Made by a program: the position numbers and the translations under genes
The notes under the pieces: generated by a model
Seen by the model: the letters and a program-made list of their open reading frames with translations, nothing else
What the model was told of the DNA's origin: nothing
The model's database searches: none
Assembly (NCBI GenBank): GCA_007922305.1
Contig: ML677348.1
Location: 14,656,616 to 14,720,615, forward strand
Direction: 5' to 3'
DNA length: 64,000 nucleotides
Source of the DNA: Dermatemys mawii
Taxonomy: Eukaryota > Chordata > Testudines > Dermatemydidae
Part shown: in pieces, positions 1 to 12,920 of the stretch
Layout of the letters: each line of letters begins with the position of its first letter
Numbering within the stretch: the first letter of the stretch is position 1

Positions 1-3000
1 CTACTCTCCACGCCTTGTACATGAAAATACCAAACCCCACTTTTCACTCCTGTGAGTCTTCTCCTGTAGCCCCAAGTCAGGTGTCCTGACAGAATTCCCC
101 ACATTGTGTTCCACTCAGCCAAGCCTCCCTGCCTGTGAGTCCTACCCCTCTTCCTGGGAGCCACCCTCTGGCATCATCCCATTTGGTTTGGGCTTAGTGG
201 CTCCTACAAAGGCTTCTTTCCCTTCTTTCTTGAGGCCGCTATACAAGCTCCTGGGCAAGTCAGCAGGGGTTCCACAGAACCAGACCGGGCCTCACTGTCA
301 ACCTTTTCTCTTCCTAATGACTCTCTGTAGCAGCTGTCTTATGCTACTGCTTCCCCCTTGGTCTTTCCTTTCCACCTTTCCTTCTCTGTGTCTCTCAGTC
401 AGTTCTCTGAGTCACCATGTCTGTCACCCCTCTAGGGCGCAGGTACCCTCTTAAGTCCAGCCGGAGTGAGCTAATGAGTCACAGGTGCACTGGCCCGCTC
501 TCTCTTAAAGGACCATTGTTACCCTGTGATAGAGTCATAATTAAAGTTCTGTGAGAAACTGAGAAAAAAATCATAATTATCTTCTTCTGTCTTAAAAATC
601 TTCTTACTTCCATGTTACAATATCAACAAGAGTTATGTAGCATCAAATTTCACACTTTATCTCTGACCCTTCCAAAGCCTAAGCAACAGTCCATGATATT
701 ATGGATGGAATTTCAATTGTTTTTATTTCCTTTACTTGATAAAGGCTACTTATCCCCTAGTTTTTCTGCTTTAATAAAAGAGATCCCATTGAGCTAATGT
801 TTAATTATAGCCATGCAGATGGCTTATTATATAAGAGATAATTACTTTGCCCGCTTTAAAAATAATGTATGATGCAGACAACATATGCATCCATCATTTT
901 AAGATGGCAAGGAACTTAATGTGATATAAGTTACTATAATTTCTTGCATACCCACATAAGAATATTCATTTTCAGTATCCAAAGCATGTGTTAGTTTGAT
1001 GGTTCAGTAATTGTTCCTTTAACGTAATATGTTGAACTTATTTTTCTTTATCTTCATTCTTTAAGTCATCATGGTTCTCCACTCCTATTTTGCATAATAA
1101 AAAACGATATGCAATTTTATAACTGATCTTTTTTTAAAAAAAAAAATCTTTATTCAGAGCCACTTAAATACCATAGCATTTTGTGATTTTATTAGGCTAT
1201 TTCAAACATCCTCATTCTGTTACAACCATTGTCTCTAATTCTGCATTTTAGATTTGAGGGTTACATAAGCTTATACAAAACAGAAGCTGACAGACAGCAG
1301 CCATTGAGGTTAGTCCAATACAAGATAATACCTCACCCAGCTTGTCTATCTAATTGAGGAACTATGTCATTCTTATCTCATGTCAGTTAAGATGCAAATA
1401 CAGTTATTTGATCAGAGTTCCAGAAATGAAACAAGCAGGAAAAAATCCTCTGAAAGTTCAATAAAATGTCAGTCAGGAGTTGAAATTAGCATTCTGTATC
1501 TCAGTGAGGAAACCAGGTTTCATTCTTGGACCTCGTCTCTCTCTCTCTAAGGGCAGCAAAGGAAAATGCTTTGGAAAATATATGCTCATCACTTAGTACC
1601 CTGCATATTTTATAATCACATCATTAAGTTGTAAAAATGTGAAAATCACTTAATTAAAAATATTAAATATAACAATTTAAAATTATTAAATATTTAATAC
1701 ATTCAGCCTACTGTGTGCATGATGCTATTTGGAGAGTTAGGTAGGAGATCTGGGCCATGCTGTATTTAGTATATTGATGATACTCAATTCTATGTCCTTC
1801 ACATTAGATCAGGCTAGTGCAATAGAATACATAACCTCAGTGTCTGTGCATGATGAGGGCTTGCATGATGACTAAGTGCTCAGTCCAGATAAGGTGATAT
1901 GATAGTTTGGGGGAAGAACAGGCACAAGTGTTATTGACCCCCCAGCTGAGGGAATAAAATAGCCTCTACACTGAGTGCATTATGGCAGACTAAACTAGAG
2001 ATGCAGACACCAGAGCAGAATCCTGCTTGTCCAGGGGTGTAGCCTTCAAGGAGGAAAAGAGTGTTAGATTTTCCATGATTGGTTAGTTATTTGTAGTCCA
2101 CAAGGATTTTGTGCTAATGTTTTAATTAAACATTTTAAAGATTTTAATACTTTTTGTAATTGTGTAATAAGTAGCATTTTCTGTTTCTTCCAAAGCACCT
2201 AATATACTATTATGTTGGATCATATATGGTTCAGAAAGAATAGCCATTAGAATTGTCATATGACACTGGTAAAGAATCACGAAGTTACTTTATCTTGACG
2301 CAAAACAGGACATTTATTAGAACGTGGGAAACAATTGTATCCTTAAAGCTGAACTCTTTTGCTACACTGCATATATTCTGTCTAGAACATTTCTTAGCCC
2401 CACCTGCTTGGCTTCTTTCTACAATTTTAAAGAAACAGTAGATATATCCTCACAAACTGAACATCTTCAAATAAGTTGATAACTTGCTTCCTAAATGGTT
2501 GTGTCGCTGTGAGGTAACATAGCACTTAAAATGTATCAAAGAAATTGTGCACAGTTATAGCCAAGTTCATGATGTTTGTAGACTAAAAAAAGTTATTAAT
2601 TAGCTTTAAAAAAACATAGTAGTACTATGAAGTTATCTCATTGCAGAGTAAGGTATCAAATCACCACGCATGTCTGCACTTTAAGTTTTAGTAATGTATC
2701 AATGTCTATTACCTAACATATTTTGAAATTTTAAAGTAAATAGGACACAAACACATGTTCCTAGTCCTGTTTAAAGAAGCATTTCTGACCAGGAAAAAAT
2801 ATTTATGTATTGGTTGTACTAGAATTTACAATCATGTCAGTTAACATGTTATAAAAAACACAGCTGGAAATGCGAATATAGACATACCCAAAGAGTACAG
2901 CATGGTTTCCTGTTTTCAGAGAATTACAAGTAGCCTCCCTGTAGCAAAGTTGCTGCCCACAACATGCTCCCTTGTAGCATTGCACCAGCTATGCCCAAGT

Positions 3001-3896
3001 TCCATCTACTATCCTACTCCAGCCATAGTAATGTCCTTGCCCTCCAATTAGATCACTTTACAGAGCCATGCCCATTCCAAGGTCACACAGTCCTTCTCCT
3101 TTCCCTAAGTGCTACAGAAACATACACAAAGCCAAACCTTCAGCTCTCACTGGGCTCAGCTGGCTGCCACCTTGTCACAGGTGTGCCTCTCCTGCTCTAG
3201 ACTGTCATCCTGCCTAACCACAGGCCTCTGTGCCTCAATCAATCTCCCAGTTCTCCTCTTAGTCAGAAACTCAGGCAGGGTCATCAGGAGTCATCTTCAG
3301 ACAGGCTTCCTGCTCGCCCCTGGAGAAGCCTGTCTGTTCTTCTCCTCTTCCTACTTCTGAGGCATCTTTTAAGCAGGTTCTCTCCTCTATGTCTTCTCTC
3401 CCAACTGCCCTTTTCACACCTCTTTTAGGTCCATCCCCTTCACCTGTCCCACCTCTTCTCAGGTGCAGTCAGTGAAGTTACTTGCACTCTCAGGCCCCTT
3501 TAACCTTTTTGGTATCAAGGCAAGGTTTTCACCCTATTACACTCCCCTCTGGCTTTTCCCACCCTGTTCCCCATCTCTTTCTTCTCATGGTTAGAATCAT
3601 AAATGGTTAGATTGCAGTTCAAATTCTGCCCTTACAGGTACAACTCGCTTATTCTGTGAGGAATTATTAAAAATGAAGGGCCAAATTCTGCTGTTACTAC
3701 TTAGTGCAACTCCAGTGAAGTTTGCACAAGTGTAACTGAGGACAGAATCCAACTTAAAGATTTTACTTTAAATTGAAAGAGGGTTTTTAACAACACATTT
3801 TTCTCTTGTATTGCTACAAGCCCCCAGTCTTTGCCATTGTATTCCATAGTGGTTAGTCCATACATCACTGATGCTTCCCTTTCTTTCCCATCCAAG
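1..3896. other. No recognisable feature
   Basis: AT-rich DNA except for pyrimidine-rich, more GC-rich stretches at 1-480 and 2990-3560. The longest frame (104-454, 116 codons) is low in complexity and lacks domain or codon signals. I saw no exon with supported similarity and no clear repeat. Confidence 0.5.
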
Positions 3897-3904
3897 GGCT
3901 AGAC

Positions 3905-4237
3905 CAGGGGTCTCCAAACTATGGCCCGGGGGCCGGAGCCAGCCAGCGGCTTCGATTTGTCCAGCCCTCCAGCTGAGCAGACACATGGAGAAGCCGCCAC
4001 TGCGCCCCCCACCCCCACCCCCGCAAGCTGCTGCCGGCGGCCCCATGTGCAGAGGGGTGAGTGCCCCTGTGGCAGCGGCCAGAGGAGCAAAGAGGGGGCG
4101 CAGCAGGGGCCAGAGTAGCAAGGGGGGGAATTTTGCATATATTTGCATATATTGAATTTTTTCACAGTGGCTTCGGCCTGCAAAGCCCCTTCAGAAATCT
4201 AATATGGCCCTCATCTCATAAAGTTTGGAGACCCCTG
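3905..4237. mobile_element. hAT-type MITE with perfect 8-bp TSD
   Basis: The element starts CAGGGGTCTCCAAACT and ends AGTTTGGAGACCCCTG, a perfect 16-bp terminal inverted repeat. It is flanked on both sides by GGCTAGAC (3897-3904 and 4238-4245), the 8-bp duplication typical of hAT transposons. The interior is GC-rich (proline/arginine-rich chance ORFs) and holds no transposase, so it is non-autonomous. Perfect ends and duplication suggest a fairly recent insertion. Confidence 0.92.
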
Positions 4238-4245
4238 GGCTAGAC

Positions 4246-7200
4246 GATAGCCAAATCTCTTGGCTTTTTCCTCCACATTTAAAAATATCCATCACTTCCT
4301 TTCTCTCCCAACAGCCACATCACTCATTTATTCCATAACTGCCTCATGCTAGGCTTTTGGGGTGAGCCACAGGTTCTGGGAATATTTTTCATGTCACTTG
4401 TGAATAATGGGAACCATAAGCTGTTAATGTTGCTCCATGAGGTCAGTGATTGCTTTTGAAAGGACAACATCAGCATCGTAAAACACTGCAAAAGAAATCT
4501 ACTTGGGCAAAGAACCAAACCACAGGTAGAAGGATGAAATTAATCTAACACTCTGCATAATTCTGAAAATGAAATTGGCCTGACATCTTTCCAGCAAGCA
4601 TAAACTCAAGATATAAGTGCTTCATCTGCATAGTGAGTGTCCAGTCATTGTATGTCCAAAATCTGGAACTGGAGAAAGTTCATCTCCCTCTACCATATCT
4701 AGCTTTGGTGGCTGCCAACAATCTGGATGAGAGATTGTCAAGATCCCTAAAAGAGAGTTGCCAGACAATTCTTTAACAGTGTCAGCAGCCCTGTTTAAAG
4801 AGAGACAGAAAACTGAGCCTAATGTGCAGAACATGTGGAATAGAGAAACACAGGGACATAAATATGGCAAAACCAAAATCTGACTAGACTCCTGAAGCTA
4901 CAAATGACACTGTGCAGAGACATGTTTGTACCAGCTTATATTTTAGTACTTTACATACTGTATCACCATTCAGAATTGGGCACTCTCTTCCCCTTACTAA
5001 GCACAGGCCGGTATAACTGTAAGGAAAGAAAGCCCAGAAGTCGGGAGTCTTATGGAGACAGCATTAAAGTCACATAAAAGGACATTATTATTATTTTAAT
5101 TGGATAAAATGGGAGTTCAAGTATTAAAGAACAGAAGATGCTGTGTTCCATTTTCTGTCCGAAGACTCAGCAGTTTTTCAAAAACGAATTACTACCTTTA
5201 TATTGCGCAAGTGTTCTTATTCAAGTTGGCCCTAATTGCTCAGTTTGGCACTTGTGAAAAAGATTTGCAAACCAATTTAATTCAGATTTACAAAAGCTAA
5301 TGAGACTCTGTTAACCAGTGCAAGCTCTTAATATGCTCAAGTTGGATGTTGCAGCAGAACAAGCCATCATCATGCAGTAAAAGGCCAATTTGTTTTATAA
5401 AGGGGATTTTCTGCCCCAGTCACTATAGAGAAAGCCCAGGAACTGATGGAGGGATACTGCAAATGACTTGTTTTGGGGGGAGGAGAGGGAATGTTACAAG
5501 ACACTGGTAGAACTTACAATGGTTAATTGATTTGTTCCAGTAAAGGTTTAAAATTAAGTTGCACTATTTCAAACATTATTTATATATTACTTTGAAAGCA
5601 AAACAACAATTTACACTATAAGCAGCATCTTGGAAACTGTTACACTATTACAAAGTTGAGGACTGTTTGAAATGTGTGTATTTTGTAGATTAACTTCTTA
5701 GGCAAATTAACTGGTGGTTGAATAACTTTTAAAAAATTGATTTGCCCTTTCATTGTAGGCCCAGACCGTAGCCAAAAGTGATAAGGATTCCTTTATTTGG
5801 GGGTTATTCAAGCTATTGCAATCCTAAATCCAAGACACTAGCTCTGGTTCAAGATGAAAGTAGGGTAATAAGGATTTAGGTTGTGTGTGATTATATCCAA
5901 TCTCCAACCTACAACCTTGTGATCAAGTCTGACAACAGCAACTTATTTGTATTTCAGACTAAGCTACCCTTGCAAAAAAGGCAGCAGAATAAATGAGGTG
6001 GCTCAAGATTCAGTTCCATAAGCAGTTAGTACTGTTTTTGGATAAGAGGCAAATTGTAATTTAAATTGCCAGAAGCCATTATTTCACAATAATTAAAATG
6101 TGGAAGAGGAAAAATTCAATTTTCTCATTGCTATTTTCTTTAATAAAAGCTTAGTTTTATCTAGAGAACACTCAGATTTAGGCTACTCAGTATAAAATTT
6201 CAATCCAGGAAGGTAACAATCATATCTTTGAAAATGGAGATAAAGACTAATTTAAAAAAAATTAAATGTAATATATCACAACTAAAACATATTGGACTAT
6301 ATTCAACAAACCAATGGAGCTACGCCATAGCTGAATTTGGCTTGTTTTTATTAGCAAGTACCAACAGTGTGTTTGACTACGTAATATATACACAGTCATT
6401 TCTAATGTAGTTGACACAGACAAAATAGTTTCAACATATCCAGTAAAACCAGAGGTGGTTTGGGAATCTTGCTGTAGTCAATGGTGGAAGGCCGTAAGAA
6501 TGAATGGAAAAAAATTGAACATTATAATTTTCTTTATAGGGGCTAGAATGTGCCATTTCAATCTACACTATTGTCAGGGGCCACGTCACAATCTTCTCCC
6601 CATTGCTCCAGCAAAAGAGTAAACTTACTGGGTCTCCACCTGTTGCAGTGTACACACGTCCCAATGTGCTCGCGTAGCTACACCGCTTGGCATGTGTCAG
6701 GGGGAAGAAGGAGCTTGGCATCAAGGCTTCACCATCCTACACCCCCTTCTGCCCCTTCCTAGTCATTTGTGTGTGTCAGAGGGGTGGGCGGGAAGATATA
6801 GTGGTTCTGTGGCATACATTCTCCCATCTCCTACTAGAAACAGTGATAGTCATGAGCATACCATATGCAGCCTTATTCTCTGTGCCTGGACGTAGAATGG
6901 GCCATGCTCTGGCCCTATAATTAGTGACTCTATGAGGCATGACTTCTGCAGCATCTCCTTTCTGCATATAGTTACCAGACGCAACTGAAGACTTGTTGCA
7001 TTGAAACCACATCTGCTGAGCTTCACCTATACACTTGCCATCCTGCCAAGTCTTTCAAAGCTGTGTATACGAATCTTAACATTCCATTAAGAAACCAAGT
7101 AAAAATCAATATTTATGTAACAATTTAATTATCTGAATTGGTTGTTAAACTACCAATAAAAAATTAACCAGGATTTAGTAACTCTTTTAACACAGTGATA

Positions 7201-8829
7201 GCTCTTCTGTAGCATTTCCACCCATAGATCTCTAAGAGCTTCTCAAAGGAAGGCAAGTCTGTAATTATGCCCAGTGCAGAAACTAACGGAAAATCAAATT
7301 GGTAGAAAAGTTTCCATTCTAATTAATAAAATCTTCACTATTTCCGGGTAGTGGTGAATGAGAGAATAATGGAAGGACAGATAGATATCTATGTTTCATC
7401 TATTTTCTGGTAAAGTGGTGGTCCATCCAGAAGCTTGCATCAGTGGTGATCTCTCTGGTAGTATTAGAGTATGTGACAGATACGATGGTAGGGAATCATA
7501 GAATGTTCAGAGAATGTTGTATCAATGTCATGAATGTTATATGTATCTTTATGACCAACTTCATCAGATGAATGCTGAGTTTGTTTACTGATTGTTTTCC
7601 TGGCAAACTGAGTAGGATAAAACATCCTTACTGCGGGAGCATCAGTGGAGAGTAATTAATGCAAATCCCCACTCTTTAAAGCAGGTAGGAAGGGTTTTGA
7701 AGTTTGAGGTGCTGGGCAAACAGTAGACAGACTGGTCTGACATGGCTCAAAGACTTAAAATACCAAATGACTTGGAATTGTAAAATAATGGCCCTGATCT
7801 GGGGAATGGGTCACTCACACTTTATTCAAGGACTGACAGGCCTGAGACTGTGACCAAAGACTGGCCCTGTAATGTTTCTGAACTCCTAGTGTCTCCCTCT
7901 GGAAGATGGGTGACCATCTGGTAAGCTAGGGATGCATGTAAGCTGTTTATTGTTTTTAATGTATGTTTTCTCTTAAATGCATTTGTTCTGAATATATAGT
8001 ATTTTGCCTTAGCAAAATGGCTGGTCACTGAATAACCCTGTCATTATCCCTCAGAGAACATTACTGCAAGAGCTGAACTGAAGTCAGACCAGCTAGGATG
8101 ATTACACTGAATTGCAGGGGTCTGCAGCCTATTATCCTGGTCTGCAGAAATTGAATCACATGATTTTGTCTCAAGAAAGATGAAAGGCTTATGACCTGGG
8201 TGGGTTCCGTCAAAGAGGCCATGAGGGAGTAAGAGGTGCAGTTAACTCATGAACTCTGAGAAGGTGATCCTGCTAGACTTGTTGTCTAGTTTAAATACTG
8301 AGAGATTTTAGAACAGACCTTGGAACCTCTACATGTGTTCACTGGGGGAGGGGGGTGTTCAGTGGATATTGAGACAATAATAGATGACAGAAATTTCAAG
8401 ATGATGCAGTAAATAATGCATCAATAAATAACACAGGTATCAGTTCCCTAGTACATGATGGAGTAATAAATATGCTGTTATGTGTCTGTAGGACTCCCAA
8501 ATACCTATTGACAGCAATAATGCATTTGTACTGTAAATGTAGAGGATATTAAACACATCAATTATTACTTAACTGTCTGTCTAAAACACAGAAGAGGAAA
8601 ACAGGCGTGCAAATTCCTAGAAAGCTTTTAGACAAGAAACTTGAAATTTGACAGTTATCTCATTATATAGTAAGTAGTGTCATGTTATCTAAACCTTACC
8701 TGGTGCATGTGCCTAGTTATTACAGCATAATGGAGTATGTTAGCTATATAGTAAGCTTCCAAGATTGTCACTCTGTGCAGCAGACTGAAGGGATAGAAAC
8801 AGCAACAAGTATGGCTAAGAGGTCTTTTT
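4246..8829. other. No recognisable feature
   Basis: Mostly AT-rich. The GC-richer stretches 6550-6900 and 7790-8340 have the look of old LTR or repeat sequence but I could not place them. Short frames here show no domain. Confidence 0.45.
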
Positions 8830-9628
8830 TAGAGCTGTCAAGAGATTTAAAAAATTAGTCATGCAATTAAAAAAATTAATCTCAATTAGTCATGCTGTTA
8901 AACCATAATAGAATACTCTTTATATAAATATTTTGGATGTTTCCCACATTTTCAAATATATTGATTTCAGTTATAACTCAGAATACAAAGTGTACAGTGC
9001 TCACTTTATTTTTTATTATAAATATTTGCACTATAAAAATAAAAAATAATATTTTTCAATACACTTAAGTATTGTAATGCAATCTCTTTATCATTAAGAT
9101 TGAACTTACAAATGTAGAATTATGTAAATAAAAAGCCTGCATTTAAAAACAAAACAATGTAAAACTTTAGAGCCTACAAATCCACTCAGTCCTACTTCTT
9201 GTTCAGCCAATCGCTCAGACAAACAAGTTTATTTACACTTGCAGAAGATAATGCTGCCTGCTTCTTGTTTATGTCATCTGAAAGTGAGAGCATTTGCATG
9301 GCATTATTGTAGTCAGCGTTGCAAGATATTTGCAAGTTAGATGTGCTAAACATTCATATATCCCTTCATGCTTCAACCACCATTCGTGAGGACGTGTCCA
9401 TGCTGATATACAGGTTCTGCTCAATAACAGCCCAAAGCAGTGCAGATGGACGCATATTCATTTTCATCATCTGAATCAGATGCCACCAGCAAAAAGTTGA
9501 TTTTATTTGGTGATTTGGGTTCTGTAGTTTCCACATGCTGAATGTTGCTCTTTTAAGACTTCTGACAGCATGCTCTACATCTCATCCCTGTCAGATTTTG
9601 GAAGGCATTTCTGATTCTTAAATCTTGG

Positions 9629-10300
9629 TGTAGTGTGGCAGCTGCCCTACTCCCACAGAAAAGGGGTTAAAGTCAGCCCTGGGAGAAGGCTGGGGCTGAG
9701 AGCTGCTAGGCTGGGCTGATTAGGGTAGTGGCTGCAGTTGGGGCACGCCCCAATCATCAGGCCATAGCTGACCTGTATAAAAAGGCTGTGAGCCAGAAGC
9801 CCAGACAGTCTTCTCTAGCTGTGGAGGGAGAAAGGCCTGGTTGCTGGGGAGCTTGACAGGGTACCTAGAGTGGAGCAGGGCTGGGGGAGGGCTAGAGGAG
9901 CTGGGAGAGCTCCAGCCTGGAAACCCCCTAGGCTGCAGGGCCTAGGAGACGGCCCAAAAGGAGTACTGGAGTTGCAGGGAGCAGCCCACAAGTAGGCAGA
10001 GGCAGCAGGCCAACCCTCCTTGCCTATGATGACTGGCTTATACAGACTGCAGTCGGCACCAGTGAACGGGGACTTGATGGTAACTGACAGTAGCCCATCG
10101 GCTGAAGCAAGGTGGGGATAGGGGGTGGAGGTACTGCAGGTGTGCAGCACCCTAGGGAAGAGGGCACTGGGGTCTGAGAGGGACATGGGGCCAGCAGCAA
10201 GCGGGATACCAGCCTACAGAGGGCGCTCCAGAGACTGGAATGCTAATTCCCTGGAAGACCAGCGGGAGGCGGCACAGGAGTGAGTCGCTGCACACTTACA
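9629..10300 (+). mobile_element. Solo LTR inserted in the hAT element
   Basis: A 672-bp segment begins TGTAGTGTGGCAG, ends CACTTACA, and is flanked by CTTGG on both sides (9624-9628 and 10301-10305). It is GC-rich against an AT-rich host and has a TATAAAAAGG box near 9776. This TG...CA structure with a 5-bp duplication fits a solo LTR of an endogenous retrovirus or Gypsy-like element. No internal gag/pol sequence is present. Removing it and one CTTGG restores a continuous hAT sequence. The long minus-strand ORF inside it (9815-10186) is a by-product of composition. Confidence 0.85.
9774..9782 (+). promoter_or_regulatory. TATA box of the solo LTR
   Basis: TATAAAAAG lies about 145 bp inside the solo LTR, at the place where an LTR U3 promoter is expected. 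Whether it is active cannot be told from sequence. Confidence 0.5.
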
Positions 10301-10886
10301 CTTGGGTCAAGTGCTGTTGCTATCTTTAGAAATTTCACATTGGTATCTTCTTTGCATTTTGTCAAATATGCAGGGAAGGTGTTCTTAAAATGAACAACAT
10401 GTGTTGGGTCATCATCCGAAACTGCTATAACATGAACTATATGGCAGAATGCGAGTAAAATACAGAGCAGGAGAGATACAATTCACCTCCAAGGACTTCA
10501 GTCACAAATGTAATTAACACTTTATTTTTAACAAGCGTCATCAGCATGGAAGCATGTCCTCTGGAATAGTGGCCAAGGCATGACAGGCATACAAATGTTT
10601 ACCATATCGGGCACATAAATAACTTGCAATGTTGGCTACAAAAGTGCTGTATGAATGTCTGTTCTCATTTTCAGATGACATAAATAAGAAGGGGGCAGCA
10701 TTAACTCCCATAAATGTAAACAAACTTCTTTGTCTTAGCGACTGGCTGAACAAGAAGTAGGACTGAGTGGACTTATAGGCTCTAAAGTTTTACATTGTTT
10801 TGGTTTTGAGTGTAGTTATGTAACAAAAAAATCTGGACAAGGCCTCAGTCTAAGCTCACTTGCTAAGTGTAAAGCTCACTTGCTAA

Positions 10887-11498
10887 GGGTATGTCTACAG
10901 TACAAAATTATATTGAATTTATAGAAGTTGATTTTTTGGAAGAGATTTTATACAGTCGATCATGTGTGTCACCCCCTAAGCACGTTAAGTCAGTGGAGTG
11001 TGTCCACAATACTGTGGCTAGCATCAACTCTCGGAGTAGTGCACTGTGGGTGGCTATCCCACAGTCCCTGCAGCCCATTGGCATTTTTTTTTTGAAAGGA
11101 GTTCAGCCTTCACAGATTCTTCTCCCAATACTGCGATCAGATCTAGTACCTCCCGTTCAGTCCATGCTGGAGCTCTTTCGCGAAAATCAGAAGTTACCGG
11201 GGCTTTTCCTGACTACCTGGCTAGTGCATCTGAGTTGAAAGTGTTGTCCAGAGTGGTCACAATGGAGCATTCTGGGATAGCTCCCTGAGGCCATTACCGT
11301 CGAATTGCATCCACAGTACCTCAAATCCGTAACAGCAATGTCGATTTTAGTGCTACTCCCCTTGCCGAAGTGGCATACTGAAACTGGTTTTAAGAGCCCT
11401 TTAAGTAGACAAAACCGGGTTGGTTGTGTAGACAGATTGAGTTTTAATTCAATATAATGTGCCTAATTCCGATATAATCTTGTACTGTAGACCAGGCC
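10887..11498. mobile_element. Harbinger-like MITE (GGGTATGTCTACAG ends)
   Basis: Left end GGGTATGTCTACAGTACAA and right end TTGTACTGTAGACCAGGCC are inverted copies apart from the outer bases. Flanks are TAA on the left and TAC on the right, compatible with a diverged 3-bp TAA duplication as used by PIF/Harbinger transposons. The interior has no transposase. The related element at 62592-62877 has a clean TAA duplication. Class assignment is an inference from the 3-bp duplication. Confidence 0.65.
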
Positions 11499-11507
11499 TA
11501 CGGCAGA

Positions 11508-12745
11508 GGGGGTAGCACAGTGGTTTACAGTTCTGGGTGTTTTGAGTAGGGCATCACAATTGGTTAACACCTTATCTGATAAAGTTTATCAGACCATTGT
11601 AGAAGCTGTTCAGTCAGAGCCGGAGCCAGCTCCCACTGACATCAGTGAGAGATTTGCCACTGGCTTCAGTGACGCCAGACTAAGCTCCCATTGAGTAAAG
11701 CAACACCTATGTAAACACCACTTTCATCCAACAACTGTTAGATTTATTGAAAGTTCTTTGCTGCCTGATCATTTGCATTACAATGGCAGGAATTTCTGTT
11801 GATTTGCTACTTTACTAACTAGAAAGTAATCTTAGTTAATGCTTTCATGTTTCAGAATTTTCTAATGTTTTAAAGACCAAGAATAAAAACACATTTTACA
11901 TTTTGCAAACACACCGCACCTTGCTTTGCAAATTAAACATGTCATTCCCCATTATGCACATTATATTGGTACCTCAATCAGAAATCATATTAAATGCCAA
12001 CAGACATCTTGTGCAGACAAAGTTTTAACAGTTAATGGAGACAGGATGGGAGAGGGAGGAGAGACACCCACCACACACCAAGCAGTTCATCTGCAAAATT
12101 TTGCAGTTCAGGTAATCTGTTAACTTTCTTAATTTGAACAAGTTACTTGCTTTTAATTAGAAGTTACCTGGAAAAACAAGATGCTCTACATTAGAACTGT
12201 CAGAATTGAAGTTTCTAAAAAAAACAACCCCCCATTGATGGTTAACTGTTAGCAGTAGGTAGTCATCATTACCCATCACCACTGAAAAAGGGGAACGGTT
12301 TAGATCTTAGAAAGTTATGAAGGAAATGAGCAGAGAAAGGAAGCACTCCTACAATGCAAGAACTTACAAGAATATGGGCAATTAAAATCATTATAACAGG
12401 ACTGACTAATCATAATTAAATCTAATTAGCAGGAATATATATTTTTTCTCCCGAACATGGCCACAGTAGAAGCCAAACCGCTATTCTCAATTGTACCAAT
12501 GAAGCTAAGAACAGAATTTGGCTTTGGGTTTTTTCTGTTTCCCCTTTTTCCTTAAGGTTGATTCATTTTGCTAGCAATCCAGTTGTAACAAAATCTTCTG
12601 GTGTGGCTAGCAAAATGCACACTTACATGTTCTCCAGGGATCACACATGACCGGAGTTCAGACATTCTGTATTATTCATTTTTATTCAGAAACTTACTGC
12701 AAAACGAATCGGAGGAAAAATACATAAACAATAGAACCAACATAT
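11508..12745. other. No recognisable feature
   Basis: Unique-looking AT-rich sequence. No exon or repeat was supported. Confidence 0.45.
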
Positions 12746-12920
12746 GGGGATTGATTTAAAACTCATTTAAGTCAATGGCAGTTTTTTCCATTGACTTCAG
12801 TGGGCTCTGGATCTAAGCCCTTAGGACCCAGTTCAGCAAGGTACTTAAGCACATGCCTGACTTTAATCACATGGTTGATTTTACTGAAGTCATTGGACTA
12901 TCTATGTGTTTGACCACATG
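12746..12920. repeat. Old palindromic repeat (AAGCACATG family), copy 1
   Basis: The segment contains CCATTGACTTCAGTGGGCTC and CAGTTCAGCAAGGTACTTAAG followed by CACATGCCTGACTTTAATC. The same word set recurs near 45960 and 48665. I know it as an ancient interspersed family of reptiles, palindromic in consensus; its class is not certain. Confidence 0.6.

Larger units (their letters stand above)
8830..10840 (-). mobile_element. Decayed hAT element with long inverted arms
   Basis: The minus strand at 9180-9628 and 10306-10533 reads as a degenerate hAT transposase C-terminus, including FKNQKCLPKSDRDE, HEWWLKHEGIYECLAHL and a C-terminal AIGLNKK followed by stop; ZBED-like transposases end in this way. 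Many stops and frame breaks are present. The sequence at about 9140-9415 recurs inverted at about 10533-10835 (for example GGCTGAACAAGAAGTAGGACTG at 10743 and its complement near 9200), so the coding end exists in two opposed copies. The AT-rich left flank 8830-9140 belongs to the same family as I remember it; the right flank is shorter. It is interrupted by the LTR at 9629-10300. Confidence 0.72.

Noticed and set aside
9815..10186. 123-codon minus-strand frame
   Set aside because: Lies wholly within the solo LTR; proline/serine-rich by composition.
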